From NCBI GenBank assembly GCA_008508345.1, contig QNGE01000999.1, positions 1-64,000 on the forward strand: a stretch of DNA of 64,000 bases, read 5' to 3'. Below, one piece after another: positions 12,450-24,639 of this stretch (position 1 is its first letter; every line of letters begins with the position of its first letter). The position numbers were made by a program, and so were the translations under genes. The stretch comes from Paragonimus westermani. Its lineage: Eukaryota > Platyhelminthes > Trematoda > Plagiorchiida > Troglotrematidae. The notes under the pieces are model-generated. The model was not told the DNA's origin. It was given only the letters and a program-made list of their open reading frames with translations, and did no database searches.

Positions 12450-15400
12450 GAGGTCTAACTGTCAGTACGGTCGATCTAATTCGAAGGACAACTTGTAAGA
12501 CAGCCATAAGTATTTCTTTAATTGATCGCATATTAGTAAGACTGGAAAAGTTATTTTCTTAGTAAATCATTGTACATAAGCGACCTGCACAGTTCCATTG
12601 CTTTTTGTGAGACAGTAATGCCGGCGGGTTTTGAGTACGTAAACCTGTTTGACTGTTCATTCTCAAGACATACGTACACGCACGGACCAATTCGCTTAGT
12701 TTGTTTAACTTCTTTGGATGTTTTCCATCTTTATCAGATTTCAAACTTACTTGTTATTTGTGATGATCAGCGGAGTTATATGCACTGCTGAATAAACAAA
12801 CACATGAGCATTTATCTTAATTTCGTTTCGTTCGTTTCACAAGAGGTGCCAACTAGTGGTTTGCTAGTGTAGTTTCCTGTAATGACAGGCATCAGTCTCT
12901 GGTGCGTCAGCTGTAATGTTCTAGATTCAGGATTCTGCTAAGTGGCGCCTGAAATACGGAAGGAGCATGAGACGAGGCCAGATGTGGGATACCAGGTCCA
13001 TTTGCCTTGCATTAAACAGGCTTCGAGTTTATGACTTATAAACAACTACAGAAACGCGATCATCGGTTTTTAAGAAAACAGTTTGAACGCTGAAGAGGTA
13101 ACCACTGTGGGCGACAGCATCCGACTAAACACTTCCGTTCACATACACCATCATCCTAACACAGTCCGAATACATGAAACTGATTGCCGTTTACACGCTT
13201 GGCCGTCACACCTGACGGTGCACCTTCAGCGAATTAACTTGTTCAAGCAGGAATATTGTTACATCGTACGCCGGAAGGCGCAAAACGCTGATCGAACGCC
13301 AGCGCAGAGTTTGCTGTGCACTTTGCCATCCGACTGAGTACTTCGTTGATTCCCATGCATATACCTGACATTGTTTAATGATGACCTTGAAACTCACAGT
13401 GGTAGTCGAACCGGATGTTATAGTAGAAAGACAGTGGAAAACTTGAGGAATTAGAGAAATTAGCAAGCGGAGAACTTAGTTAGGAATAACTCAATCTCCC
13501 GAACGTTGTGAGCTCGTAACTGTCCTGCGTTGTGCAACTTTTGCCAAAAGAATGAAATAAGAAAAGGAATCTTACGGCGAAGCCCATTTCTCTTTACGCT
13601 ATTTAAAACTGAATGTATAGCTTTTGAAATGAAGACAAATAGTCGTTTGCCAAATGGTTAAGCGTGTGAAGCGTTCAAACAGCCAAACTACAAATTGAGC
13701 CGAGACAACCACTAGTGGAGTTGAGATTTCGGGACCAACGGTATTTCTTGGCTTCAGTGCAGCTTCTCATCTACAAACTTAACACTGCTTGGTGTCACAA
13801 GTGGTGCTATTCGTTTTAGTGTTGATAAGTGACACGTTTTGAACAAACATCTTTTACTGAAGAGTGAACTTAGCTTTGTGGATGCGCTCACCAGTTTATC
13901 ACACAAAGAGTTCAGCATTAAATGGAAGGTGATCAGAGACAAATTTCAAAACTGGACGGAAAAGAAAATGGAGGAAAACAGTACATGATAATCTGTAATA
14001 AAAGTTTGGACAGGAATTTAATGTTTAAACAAGGAACGGTAATGCTAGCAAATCTACTATTCACGCGTATTTTCACAAGCGTGCGCAAAATTACAAATTG
14101 TCTTCTTGACATCTACCCTCTTACACAAAATCCACAATTTCAACATTAAGTTGATTAGGTTTAATTGCATCCCAATATGTATCCACCGAAATTTTGGTGA
14201 CAACTTTTCACACAAACAGGAGGAACGAGAAGGGAGGCAACAATGGACAACTAATTCTGTTTGTAAGAAAGAAATTGTTGGCAGACGGACACGAGTACAT
14301 GTTACCAGTTCATATTGGTTCCTCGGCACCAAACGTGGTAATACAGAACCTCCCAACTCAACTACTAAAATATCGAAAAGTGGAGACGACGAAATAAGTA
14401 GGCATCAGACGGCAAGCAAAGTGCCCCTAATGACCGAGCTCTCTCTCACACTTGTCTACTATTCTACCTGTTCACCAAAGTGGCTCACTCAGGCTGCACC
14501 AGTGAATTGATGAGAAATGCTGTTTTATGAGTAACAACACATTTGTTCGACCGATTATTACAACCCGTCTATTTAATCTCACGAATAACTCCACTTTAGG
14601 AGCCATGCGTCTGGATTCATATCATCGACTTTGACTCTGTCGAATTTGTTGGTCAACTTGCAGCCCAGAGATAAACATCTGTTGCGAGACGCTCAGTCAT
14701 CGGGTTTGTGTTAACTTCTCTAAGGTACTGAACTAGTCTGGCTTTCATGCATGTTAAACATCGAATAAATCAGTGCAATGCGCTTCCCTATTATAAGTCT
14801 TCAATAATGTTTCCCTGGAACAAAGCTGTTCTAGGGAGAAACGTAAAGAACTCTGTTGAAAAATTCAACATGTACGTCAATTCTTTCTTCCCGTCGTTTT
14901 CTGTTTTGTCTGGGTCTCGAAGGATTAGCAAGAGTTGTGGTTACGTACTAATGACCCTCATCTTTGTTAATTTGTGGCGTCGGACTGCGTTATCCCCAGG
15001 AAAATGGGGCGGTCTGGGTGTTTGGTTTCACTGTGTTGTTTGACCGTTAGGCGTATGGCCTGTTGGGAGAGGAACCCGGGAATGATGTCTAATTGACACC
15101 AGCTAAGGATAGCCTATTCCAATGTCTATGAAGTCAAAAGCCTTCAGCATATGTCATATTGGGCTGCACAATCTTGATTCTGTGGTGACAGCAACATCAA
15201 TGTCACTAGGCACAATAATGGGTTTTCTCCTTTTGTTCTCTCTGTTATACAGCGTTTGTCTGATAGTCATTCAACTAGGTATGTTAAATGGTCGATTCAT
15301 TTTTACTGGGAGTTCAGTGGAAATTGACCTGAAGATCAAGTTAACATTTAGTCACTGATGGAGAGTGCATATGTGAGACAATATTGTTGACATATTGAGG

Positions 15401-15551
15401 TTACATTTGGATTCCGGTTGGTAAAATTCTGGACTAATGATAAAGCCCTTAACATAGTGAGGTTCAGCGTTAGAGAAAAAACTTCTTGAATGTACTCTTT
15501 TGGTTCCGTTGAAAAAGCAATGTGCTGTCTGATTGGATTCAGACTACACAC
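12450..15551. other. 3' UTR then gene-free stretch
   Basis: The first 350 bases are the presumed 3' UTR of the CCN gene. Beyond that, three mutually overlapping open frames at 14057-14510 (both strands) have no motif and no consistent splice boundaries. The rest is featureless. The Penelope-like sequence begins at about 15552. Confidence 0.45.
12791..12796 (+). promoter_or_regulatory. Candidate polyadenylation signal of the CCN gene
   Basis: AATAAA lies 342 bases after the stop codon of the CT exon and is followed by T-rich, GT-containing sequence (12820-12840). It is the first canonical hexamer noticed downstream of the stop. Confidence 0.45.
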
Positions 15552-16410
15552 AACTTTCCCTCTCTAATGCTGAACGGCAATACACTAGTGGCAGTATCAC
15601 TAGGCCCAAAACTTTGCTATCCGAACTCCAAACATAAACGCTTTGGCACTCTTGTACTGTTTAAAAATTCATATACACACTTAAATGGACTCATTTCCTA
15701 TTGTGAATTCAATATTAAACACGGCAAGTTCATTTGTGTTTACGCTTTTTATACTCATCTGAATGGCAAGGCACCGAAATGCAGTATACCGAAACTGGAC
15801 CACTTGGGCGCTGTAAAAGTGTTGGAAACCAACCTGAAAAATTTAATCACAAAAAATGGCAAAGGAGCAAGGTTTGTTTCATTTGACAAAACTGACCACT
15901 TTGACAAAATGTTATCGATTCTATCAGATAACTGGGAGCTGTAAAAAACGAAAAAGATGGGGATAAAACGAAAGTAATGGAGAACATCTTATCCAAACTA
16001 CTCCGTCAAATGATAGAAGCAGATATCAGTGATGTCGCGACGTTCGGGCTCATCAGACACATGGAAGCGGTCATTATACGTCTGTACGGTTTTCCCAAAG
16101 TTCATAGGGACGGAATTTAATTAAAACTGATCCTGGACAAATACAATTCGCCACATCATATTCTAGCTCAATGACTAGTGGAGATATTAGAACCGATCCA
16201 ACTACGAACACCTCCTTTCAGTCCAAAAGTCACCTTCGGCTTTCTGAATTCAGTCGATTCAGTGTGTAGAAGGAACGAGAAGATATATCCTTAGATATGA
16301 TCTTTCTATTCACTAGTCTGTCATTGCAAAAAAGCTATTGATTATCTCTCCAACTCTGTCAAGAACAACCAAATCGATATCGGAATTGTAAGGTAAAAAC
16401 TGAATGACAT
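15552..16410 (+). mobile_element. Penelope-like element piece A (N-terminal region and start of RT), decayed
   Basis: The open frame at 15522-15944 contains NTLVAVSLGPKLCYP and KGARFVSFDKTDHFDKMLSIL, which fit the N-terminal region of Penelope-like polyproteins (the LS-GPKFC-P block and the block preceding the RT fingers). After a frameshift near 15943 the next frame continues with ISDVATFGLIRHM, YGFPKVHRDG and LILDKYNSPHH, matching the RT block ending in LPKLHK-G and PILD-NSP. Around 16290-16390 the frame shows an SLD-SLFT-like stretch followed by KAIDYLSNSVKNNQIDIGI, corresponding to the first catalytic Asp motif region. Several stops and shifts are present, so no protein can be made. The same RT block is repeated immediately downstream in piece B, so A and B are separate copies. 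Confidence 0.7.
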
Positions 16411-17577
16411 TGCAGTGCACTCGCTAAAAGATACGTTTGAGTTCGTTGATTCCATCAGTTCACTGAATGTGGAAAACAAGATGTTTTCCCTCGATGTATG
16501 CTCTTTGTTCACGAATGTACCACTTGTAGAAACCGTTGACTATCTCTGCAGTTATATTCATTCCGAAGGTTTAAATGTGGGTTTACCCGAAGACGCGCTC
16601 AAGCAGCTGATATTAACTTGCAGTTTCAGATTGATGGAAAGAGGTACCGTCAGAAGGACGGCGTTACGATGGGGTCACCGTTAGGCCCACTGTTAGCAGA
16701 TATCTTCACGGCAATGTTATAAAGAACTACGCTACGGGGGATTATTGACAATAACGCTCTCTACAAGAGGTACATGGACGACATCATCTATGTGGTTGAC
16801 GAAACTATGGATCTAAACTGCCTATTCGCGGAGGCGAACTAGACACATCCTAATCTCAACTTTACACTTGAGACCGAGAAAGATGGACAAATATCCTTTC
16901 TGGATGTGGCACTCAATCGTCGTGCAGATGGTACACTTCAGAGGGGTATTCACAGAAAGGAGACTAGGAACGGCCAGTATATTCACTTTTTCAGTTACGT
17001 ACCGCTCAGACAGAAGAGAAACCTCGTTCGTAGTTTAACACACAGATCTATGAGTATATGTACCGATGACATGATTGGAACAGAAATGGTCTTTTTACGG
17101 CGGATACTGGCGGAGAACGCTTATCCTGTAAAATTCGTGGATAAACATATGGAACTGACAGAACCGAAAGTTAAGCTCTTATCTGCGGAAAAGAAGTCAG
17201 TTTACATGACGCTAGTCTGCAAAGGCGAGGCCTTGGCCGAACTGGTGACTCGTAGAATACGTAACGCAATTGAAAAGACCTACAATGCGGCACAACTGCG
17301 AATCACATTCGGATCAAACCCGGTAGTTTACGTACAACTCAAAGATACGTTGCTTAAATGTGTGACTTCATTTTGTGTTTACTCTTTCACATGCTTCTGT
17401 GAAGCAAGTTACGTCGGTCGCACAAACAGGCGCCTTTCTCAGAGGATACGTGAGCACCACCCCACTTGGCTAGCTAAGGGCGAGGTGAAGTCCATTTCGA
17501 GTGCAATTCTGGCGCACCTTGTAGATATAAGGCACCAAATCTCCTCGGAAGTGGCTTTCCAGCCCATTTACCTTTGA
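16411..17577 (+). mobile_element. Penelope-like element piece B (RT with YMDD plus GIY-YIG nuclease), decayed
   Basis: Encodes the RT core and C-terminal nuclease of a Penelope-like element. The frame from 16415 reads SLKDTFEFVDS, then FSLDVCSLFTNVPL (first catalytic Asp). After a shift near 16630 comes RYRQKDGVTMGSPLGPLLAD, then KRYMDDIIYVV (YMDD at 16771-16782) and QISFLDVALNRR. The intact frame 16906-17577 (223 codons) carries the thumb region and then SFTCFCEASYVGRTNRRLSQ with RIREHHP, the GIY-YIG family core. PLE reverse transcriptases prime at nicks, and the GIY-YIG domain supplies nicking. Stops at about 16720 and 16840 and the frameshift inactivate this copy. It restarts an RT block already present in piece A and is followed 55 bases later by piece C. 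Confidence 0.85.
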
Positions 17578-17632
17578 CTTGTATTACTGTTTTGTATCTA
17601 TAATGTTCACTTCTAATTTGCTGGAGAGTTTT

Positions 17633-18520
17633 ACAGACAGAAAGATGTAGCAACAATGGTTTCACCTCTACGTCCGACACTGGCAGATGTATTTACAGCT
17701 AAACTAGAAACGTCTGAGCTGAATCATGTCGTAACTAAGTAGAGGTTCTACGAGCGCAATGTGGATAACAAATCTTGCTTTCTTCCAGCCGATGATGATC
17801 TCTAGGTCATAATTAATGAGTTCGACAAAGTACACCCAAATATGCAGTTCACCATCGAATTCAAACACCATTGGCTCTCACTCACAGATGTCACGTTGCT
17901 TCGTCAACCAAATCAAACAATTCAAAGATCCATTCACAGAAAAATGAAGTGGATGAGTCAGTATACACATTTCCGCAGTATTGTCCCGCTGAAGTACCAG
18001 AGAAATTTGGTGTGTTGTCTGTTTAACAAAAAGAAAATTACTTGCATACGGGATACTCTTGAGGATGAAGTGGCGTATATATTTGAAATGCTCACTGGAA
18101 ATGGGTATCTGAAAGATTCATCAATAAAAATCTACATTGCAATACGAAACGTGGACTCGTTCAGATGGCAGAAGAAGAGTCGATTTTTATCTGTCTGCCA
18201 TACAAGGATGAGGTCGACAGTAAAACAAATGGCTGTAAATTTTGAAATGCGATCGACAGTGCTTAATCTGCAGCAGAATTTATTGTGCTTTTCGATACAT
18301 AGCCTATACTGATGCCAGGTATTGATTACATGTTACTCCAATTCTCTTCTTCTTTCTGTATTCATTTTCTCGCCCCCTGTTGTCAACCAAGCTACGTTGG
18401 GAGAACTACAAGGCGGCTTTCGGAGAGGATTTGTGAGTGCCTACCGAAATGACCTCGCAGTGGTTCGGAGGAAATCATTTCCAGTTTAATCAGCTCTTGC
18501 TTAATTGACAATCGACATCA
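17633..18520 (+). mobile_element. Penelope-like element piece C (partial RT to GIY-YIG), decayed
   Basis: A third, more diverged copy in the same orientation. It begins inside the RT at FYRQKD...SPLRPTLADVFTAK, the block equivalent to 16640-16710 of piece B. It continues with CFLPADDDL, HPNMQFTIEF and the frame 17842-18312 (QRSIHRKMKWMSQYTHF, RNLVC), equivalent to GIHRKETRNGQYIHFF of piece B. After a gap it ends in PSYVGRTTRRLSERICE and SSCLIDNRHQINP (about 18385-18520), the GIY-YIG domain. The YxDD position is degraded to a VDN-like sequence. Starting mid-RT and lying head-to-tail behind piece B fits the partial tandem copies typical of Penelope-like elements. Confidence 0.75.
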
Positions 18521-21499
18521 AATAAATCCGAGTCAATAGAAAGCACGTTTCAACCTAAGGCAGCATGTTCAAAGGAAAGCATGTATCTTACTAAATATAA
18601 TTCCGAAAAATTATGAGTACAATCCAGTAGGGTGGCTCCTTAATAGAGTGTACTGAATCTACAAACTGGAATATATTGAACAAAAACGGAAATTGCACAC
18701 ATAAGATGGATGTAAATGAATACCAGGAGAGTTTCACAGAGCAACTTTAAGAGTGAGGACTGACGTGTATATGAACAACGGATTGTTGGAGACATGAATG
18801 ACTGCATGATCTTCTGAAAATAATACTGCATCGAGAAAGTCGTATAAACTTTTGAGCAGTCAGATATAGATACATTTTCATGCTGAATCAAAAGTGATCA
18901 ATTTACTGGAACGCGATCAAGTGGCGGGTACCAATTACCGATGTAGACTTCAGCTGAAAAAAGGTTCGTAAAGTGAGGTTGAGCAAAGTATTAACAGCTG
19001 TAGATCCTAGGAAACAGTTATTGCTGGTTCACTACAACTATGCTAAGCGTCGTATACGCCATTGTGATGATGGGCAGGTGCATACATTTTCTTTGTGGTT
19101 CTGATCTCACTGAGAGAAAGATACATTAATGGGATACTCACATTAAAAACATTTGAAACTAACGTGCAAGGTAGATAATGACGCCTGTTTCTAACAGAGT
19201 GTTTATTAGAACATTTAGGAAAGTTATGAGGATTGCTTGCATTTTTTTTTAAACGGTAACGTATAAATGTAAACAATTGGGTGCCACCCATACTTAATCT
19301 CAGTCTATGCGTTCAGATCAAGAGAACAAGCGATCCTTTTCAAGCGGGGTACTAGAGTGAATGTCTTTTCGAATGTAACGTCTTCACGCAGATTTGTTCT
19401 TCATTATGAATACCGTAAAAGTAAACCCAATATGATCACCACCAAACCATCATATTCAGTTTAAAAGTAGGGGGCTAGAAGTGATAAGCGGTCTTTTCCA
19501 AAAATGGTTCGTTCTTTATTTTTGTACACGATCTCGGCGGGAATAAATCAGAAGAACACAGTCACGAATACTACATATCATATGGTTCAAAACAGATTCG
19601 TATTTAGAATAACAATTGATTCCGAGGAAAATCGGTGCTTAAATCGAACGGAAAAGCAAGCACAAAGAGAATTTACCGGAGTATAACTCTTGAGAAATCT
19701 ACCTACCTTCAACACCAGCGGTCTTGTGTTTTCAGAAACAGCTTCTGCCACTAACGCAGTGAACATTAACTAGGCATGCTAGTGAATAAAATATTACTTG
19801 GAATATCGTACAATCCGCCGAGTGCAAGCTATTGTACATTTGAGTGAGATGGTGTCGAAATTAGATCTACACCTCCATTAAGAAGCAGGGAGGTAGACAA
19901 GTGTACAAAATATACATAAAGAAAAGTGGTGAGTAACGCCGAGATCATTAGAAAAGCGCACGTCTTCTTAGGTTGCCTAATCAGCTGTCGATTATGAAAC
20001 CGATGATGTTGACTTAGCAATCACCCCGCCGTAGTCGCATCCACAACACTCCGATTTTGAAAGCTATGATATACTGTTTTATACGACAGAGCTTCTCTCT
20101 TTTCGCTTTGTTCCATGCTTAAAACTTAGATGGATACATAGCAGAAAGTAGATTGGGTTTTTCTGAATCGATTTCATAGCTGATACAATCTGCAATAATA
20201 CGGCCAAGGTTCGTCAATAAAGTTTGTTAACCGTGACTCAATGTATGTAGCACTGCACTACCTGTTCTATGGTCGCTAAGTTCATTATAGGTGGACACTG
20301 CAACATGTACATTACAAGATTTACATAGGTAATTGAATGAAAGGTTTATCAACAGATGAAAGTTGAGAGCTGGAGAAAGTATTCACTGACTTGTCCTTTG
20401 ACAAGTTTCTCAAACTAACACTAAACGTTTCTAGACTTTCTTAAAGTCCTAACAACAACAACAAAATATTATTGAAAAAACTTGGAGCTAAATACATTTT
20501 TAGCAAAAAACTTTCCGACATGGTTTTTGGACTTCAGGAATAGTAGATCATAGAAGCTTTCAAAATATGTTGCGTATGTTTGTTATTGTGATATATCACA
20601 TAGAACCGTTAGCTTATAAAGACGGGTGAGATTTACCTTAAAATTAGTGTCCGATCAATAATTGTTGAAAATGAGCAGAAAGCGCACATTAAACAGATTA
20701 CGCACGTGCCTAGGAAATTCACTACACACATTTAGTAAAATGAATGTGGAACCATACTTGTTTTTCTGTTAACCGTGCAACAGATATACCTCCCGATGGT
20801 GCTGATCACAAAAAGTGGTGTGCAGGACCGTACACCGTAATGTTCTTGTTTTGCGTCGTTTCTAGACGTCACACAACGGACTCGCAGAGATGAGCTGAAA
20901 TGGCTCGCAGGTAGAATCTACAACTCAAGTATCAAACAGACAGTAAACATATGTTAAAACCACTCATGCAAATTAATGCCGAGTATCACTGAGAGTCTTT
21001 TAGGAAAATACTACTTTGTCCCGATTCTTTACAATACAAGCTTATCTGAGTCAGAAAGCACGGTTGTTCGTCAAGCTTGACATTCAGATTGCAGACATTC
21101 CATCACCATCATCATTGATTATCTCTAGTTTGTTACGTTTTTCTTCATCAAACCAGTTCACGAAACCCAAGCCCATAAAAGGTCTGCTGGTAGTTAGATA
21201 GTCGCCTCAGTAAGGACTTTTGCAATTCACCTGTTGAATGTGTCCAGTTTGACCTTTTGGATAATGTACAGCAAGCGTTGTTCATGTAAGTTTATGGGTA
21301 AATAACTCTCTTCTAGTCTGATCAATGTAGTAATTTTTGCATTCATTATGTGTAGCCATGAAATCCTAGAGTACCATTTGGTTAGCACATGCAATCGACA
21401 GTCTTGATTAAACGTCACAAAGTGTATGAAGTGCTTGTTGGTATTTTTGTGGAAAATTTCACCTCACCAAGCTGACAGCGGCACATCTTTTTGTTGCAG
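18521..21499. other. Gene-free stretch, nothing recognised
   Basis: AT-rich sequence. A short (AAC)n run occurs at about 20449-20462. Open frames of 60-83 codons (18640-18891, 19043-19291, 19504-19686, 19829-20020) lack motifs and are treated as chance. Confidence 0.45.
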
Positions 21500-21761
21500 T
21501 CATATCGTAATGGTGAGCGAAGGAAGAATTAGAAGCCAATCAGATGCCTTTTTTTGCCTTGGAGTTGAGTTTTATGAGTTCCACTTCTCTCCGTACATTG
21601 TGAATTTTGAAACCATTTCTGGAGTCTCCAGTAAACGACGTGTGGAATTATTTGCTATCGTTGATGCAGGAAGTTCCGTCAAGTGCCCAATGCCTACCGG
21701 AATCATGAAAAATCGGCTGAGCACTGAGACCACTCGCGTTCCAAATATGCTTCCAGCGTAA
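21500..21761 (+). CDS. Candidate exon, unrecognised protein
   Basis: An open stretch of 86 codons preceded by a strong acceptor (CTTTTTGTTGCAG ending at 21499, phase 2) and ending in TAA at 21759-21761. The translation contains SDAFFCLGVEFYEFHFSPY and VELFAIVDAGSSVKCPMP. I do not recognise a family. The VDAGSS segment superficially resembles an aspartic-protease centre but lacks the hydrophobic partner blocks. Long frames also occur on the opposite strand (21572-21902), so strand choice rests on the splice site alone. It could be the last exon of an unidentified + strand gene or a chance frame. Confidence 0.25.
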
Positions 21762-22166
21762 CGTTGAGGTTGATGGACCATACCACTGAATGGAACAATT
21801 TTCCCTCAGAAACTCCTGAGGCGAGCACAGACTAACACGATCACTACCGACTTTTTCTGAAGGAAAGACCCTACCTAGCAAAAGCTTTCTTACCGAACAC
21901 AACAGACCGCGAGGTTATGGGTAGGTGAGTCTTGTGTAGCTCAGACAACATCCTTGAAGATCGACTGCTGACACAAGGCGGCTAACTTCGCCCTTGCTCA
22001 GAATGACCACGAAGATAAGCCTGTTTTCAAAGGACAACCGACTAGAAGGAAGGCTACACTGAGTTAATGAAAATAGATCATGCTCTAGAAGGTGTTCGAA
22101 GATGAAGCGCTGTGATAGTCGATTCTCATTGCATAAGGAATGCCCGTAATATTCATCGATCAGGGA
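21762..22166. other. Gene-free gap
   Basis: Nothing recognised. Frames open on the - strand over 21648-21902 have no motif. Confidence 0.4.
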
Positions 22167-22478
22167 TTAATGTGACAGTGCCGAACCTCCGCTTGCAGAT
22201 AGACTAGACCAAAGCTTTCTTTCACATCTTATAGAAATGCCTGTCTGTGTGAAGGGATAAAAAGTTGGAGGTGGCATCCATTGGAATTTGATAATGGACT
22301 TTGTCACGGGTTTCACAGGAAATTTGCAGATTAAACGAAGCTGTTGATTCCAGTGTACACATGAATTCAAACTGAATGGCTTGGAATGAAAGGACAAATC
22401 AAAAGATTGCGTCAGTTGCAAACTTCCGGCAATAGAAACGTAGAGGATTACAAGTGAAATAGAAACGCACACAAGCAT
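22167..22478 (-). CDS. Candidate first exon of a secreted or membrane protein, unrecognised
   Basis: Within a long - strand open frame (22640-22167, 157 codons), an ATG at 22478 begins MLVCVSISLVILYVSIAG, a good signal-peptide shape: short n-region, hydrophobic core and small residues at the cleavage site. The rest has a Cys-rich, strand-like look (NSCVHWNQQLRLICKF, IIKFQWMPPPTFY), loosely reminiscent of the Cys...Trp pattern of an Ig fold. No family is recognised. The frame closes at TAA near 22167 and no convincing donor was found before it, so it could be a single-exon small secreted protein or chance. An upstream in-frame ATG at 22553 is an alternative start. Confidence 0.3.
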   Translation of the reverse strand: MLVCVSISLVILYVSIAGSLQLTQSFDLSFHSKPFSLNSCVHWNQQLRLICKFPVKPVTKSIIKFQWMPPPTFYPFTQTGISIRCERKLWSSLSASGGSALSH

Positions 22479-23282
22479 GAAATAATCACACTGGAAGACA
22501 GGACAGATAACCACTGAGTTTAAGCGTAAGTGAAAGATCAGGAGTGTCCTCATTTTGCCACTAATACTCGGGCGATCGTTTGGTCTGAATGCTCGGTTCG
22601 GTGTCCCAAACATGTGTCTCATATCTTTTCTGGAATTCAACTATCAATAACACAATTGTGACAGATTCTGGGAGGTTGTCCCACACTGGACTCGCCTGAA
22701 AATAAAAGTGTTTTATGCAAGTCTAATGGGCTAATCAAGCCAAGTGTATGTACTGACCATAAGTAGAAAATCTCCAATTCCCTGTACAGAGAACTCGCCG
22801 AACGAGGATGCTTCCAAATGGATTTGTATAAATGGAGTGGGATAATATGTCGATAGTTTAGTGATGTACATCAATAAATGAATTTTCTTGAGTTGAAAAT
22901 CAATCATGATCTGAACGAGGTTGCACCCTCAGTTTGTCACGAGGGAGACTCAGAAGGCTTGTTTCCCTTTTGGCAGTATATATAGTCGAATGAGAAGTTT
23001 TTGTTTTTGTCTGTGAGCCACCAGTATGGTTTCGGTTTGTGCCCGTTGATTTTGGCGGACTGCCGTTTTCATCTATTTCCTATGATTAGGAAAACGTTCC
23101 GGATATTCTGACTCGTGCACTAACGTTTGCAATGTGAAAACACAGGAGGGCACACGTTAGAAAGACTGTGTATACTGCGCGAAGGCGATGTGCGGAAGAG
23201 AATCTACGCATTTTGCTGCAACCAGTTATTTCATTTACCCTATGCAGTTCAATATGCAATGAGTGGTGGCTTACATTTACAG
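22479..23282. other. Gene-free gap
   Basis: Nothing recognised. The - strand frame at 23086-23346 has no motif. Confidence 0.4.
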
Positions 23283-23467
23283 AGCTGACGCCAAGGAGAA
23301 GTGTGCTGAGATAGTGCATCGATCTGTTGGGAAACGTCTTAGCCACAGATCGTTCAAGTCAGTGACAAAAAAATTCAAAGATTCATTTGCTGACTATACC
23401 GAGGTGCGGATTGCTAACCACTTTATCTCCCAGGTGAAAATTTTCCGTGACAAAAAGATCAAGCTTG
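23283..23467 (+). CDS. Candidate internal exon, unrecognised basic protein
   Basis: A 185-base open segment bounded by a TTACATTTACAG acceptor (ends 23282, phase 2) and a G|GTAGGT donor at 23468 (phase 1). The translation is highly charged and helix-prone: EKCAEIVHRSVGKRL, FKSVTKKFKDSFADYTEV, FISQVKIFRDKKIKL. No domain was recognised. The splice sites and composition make it one of the better unexplained exon candidates, but no phase-compatible partner exon was identified. Confidence 0.35.
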
Positions 23468-24639
23468 GTAGGTTCGTTCAAAGGTTGAGTCGAAGTTGTT
23501 GTTTGATCATCATTATTAGTGAAACTTTGAATTCAGAGACCATATGAGGTGGATAGTTGGAACTCGCCTTGGGTACACTGAGGTAATCGTTAATGAAAAA
23601 CCTAAACAAACCGTGTGTACACGGTAATCTGTCCAAGGCACCGAGATGGAACTCGGTATCAAAAGCTCTACCTGACTGTCTCTAGCACGCGGGTACATGT
23701 GAATCCGGGGTGCATCGTACTTACATAGAATGATAAGTTCAACAGTAGCAGGGGGTGATGAAAATTTCCGACTCAGAAACAACACCCATCACCCAAGCGC
23801 ATATAAGTGAAATCTGCTAGATAAATGAAGCACACGTAATTGTGCATTTAACTATTACCGATGTTTGCTAAACGTCCGTTCGGTAAGAACAAGAATATGG
23901 GCGAAAGATCTGTCTGCTCTCTGGCAATAAACCAAATTAACTCAGGGAGTTAGTGTTTGCGCATATAGGGCTACGATCCTCATTTAATTTTCTGAAAAAG
24001 TGGGAAGGCACTAGACAGAGCCTAGGTAAGCTTCATGTGAGCAGTGATTGGACGAGACTTTCGCAGTTTGTTTCTATGAGTAACAAGGGGACCTTCGTTA
24101 CATCTTAATCTCACATAAACTGCCCTGTGAACGGTTGGTCCGCTATCGCCAGTCCACGCTGGATATTCGTCTGAAAACTTCCATTTCGTATACTTCGGGA
24201 AGATTATCCACAATGTTGCCCCCAAAACGTGGGCTAACTATCAGCCTGAATGAACGGGTCTATTGGAGTGATACATCAGTTCTTAAGACTAAAAATGTGT
24301 AAACGTTTCTGCATTGCTGCAAGTGGCTCTAGCAAGCTCATTCCGTCGTGTAGTTCCAGAACAAAGATTGTCTGAAAACAACTCTTAAGAGACTCGTGAA
24401 ATAAAGATGTTGAAAATAAGAACAGACGCCAGACAATCCACCAATTCACTGTATTCCGTTTCCTCTAGTCCCTATAGTACGGCAGGCGATTGACTGCCCA
24501 AACAGTATTGTAACGTTTTACCGCGATGAGAGTTTTTTGAGACGATGTGGCAGGAAAGTAAAATTGTACTTTTGGGAGTTTAATGGACACAGCTGCTCAC
24601 CGTCAAAGCTTGGGATTAGCTATGTTCGGGGACATCCGT
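23468..24639. other. Gene-free stretch with one odd - strand frame
   Basis: The - strand frame 24225-24022 (67 codons, PTVHRAVYVRL ... SRPITAHMKLT) shows a faint echo on the - strand near 25600-25640 (PLIAHIRL). It could be debris of an unidentified element flanking repeat R2. Otherwise nothing recognised. Confidence 0.35.

Noticed and set aside
12274..12531. 85-codon - strand frame
   Set aside because: Shadow of the CCN CT exon on the opposite strand.
14057..14510. Three overlapping frames of 67-134 codons on both strands
   Set aside because: No frame has a motif and they contradict each other; the local lack of stops seems to be chance.
21648..21902. - strand frame with SIQWYGPSTSTLRWKHIWN considered as retroelement protease region
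   Set aside because: No DTG-type motif in the right context and no RT downstream.
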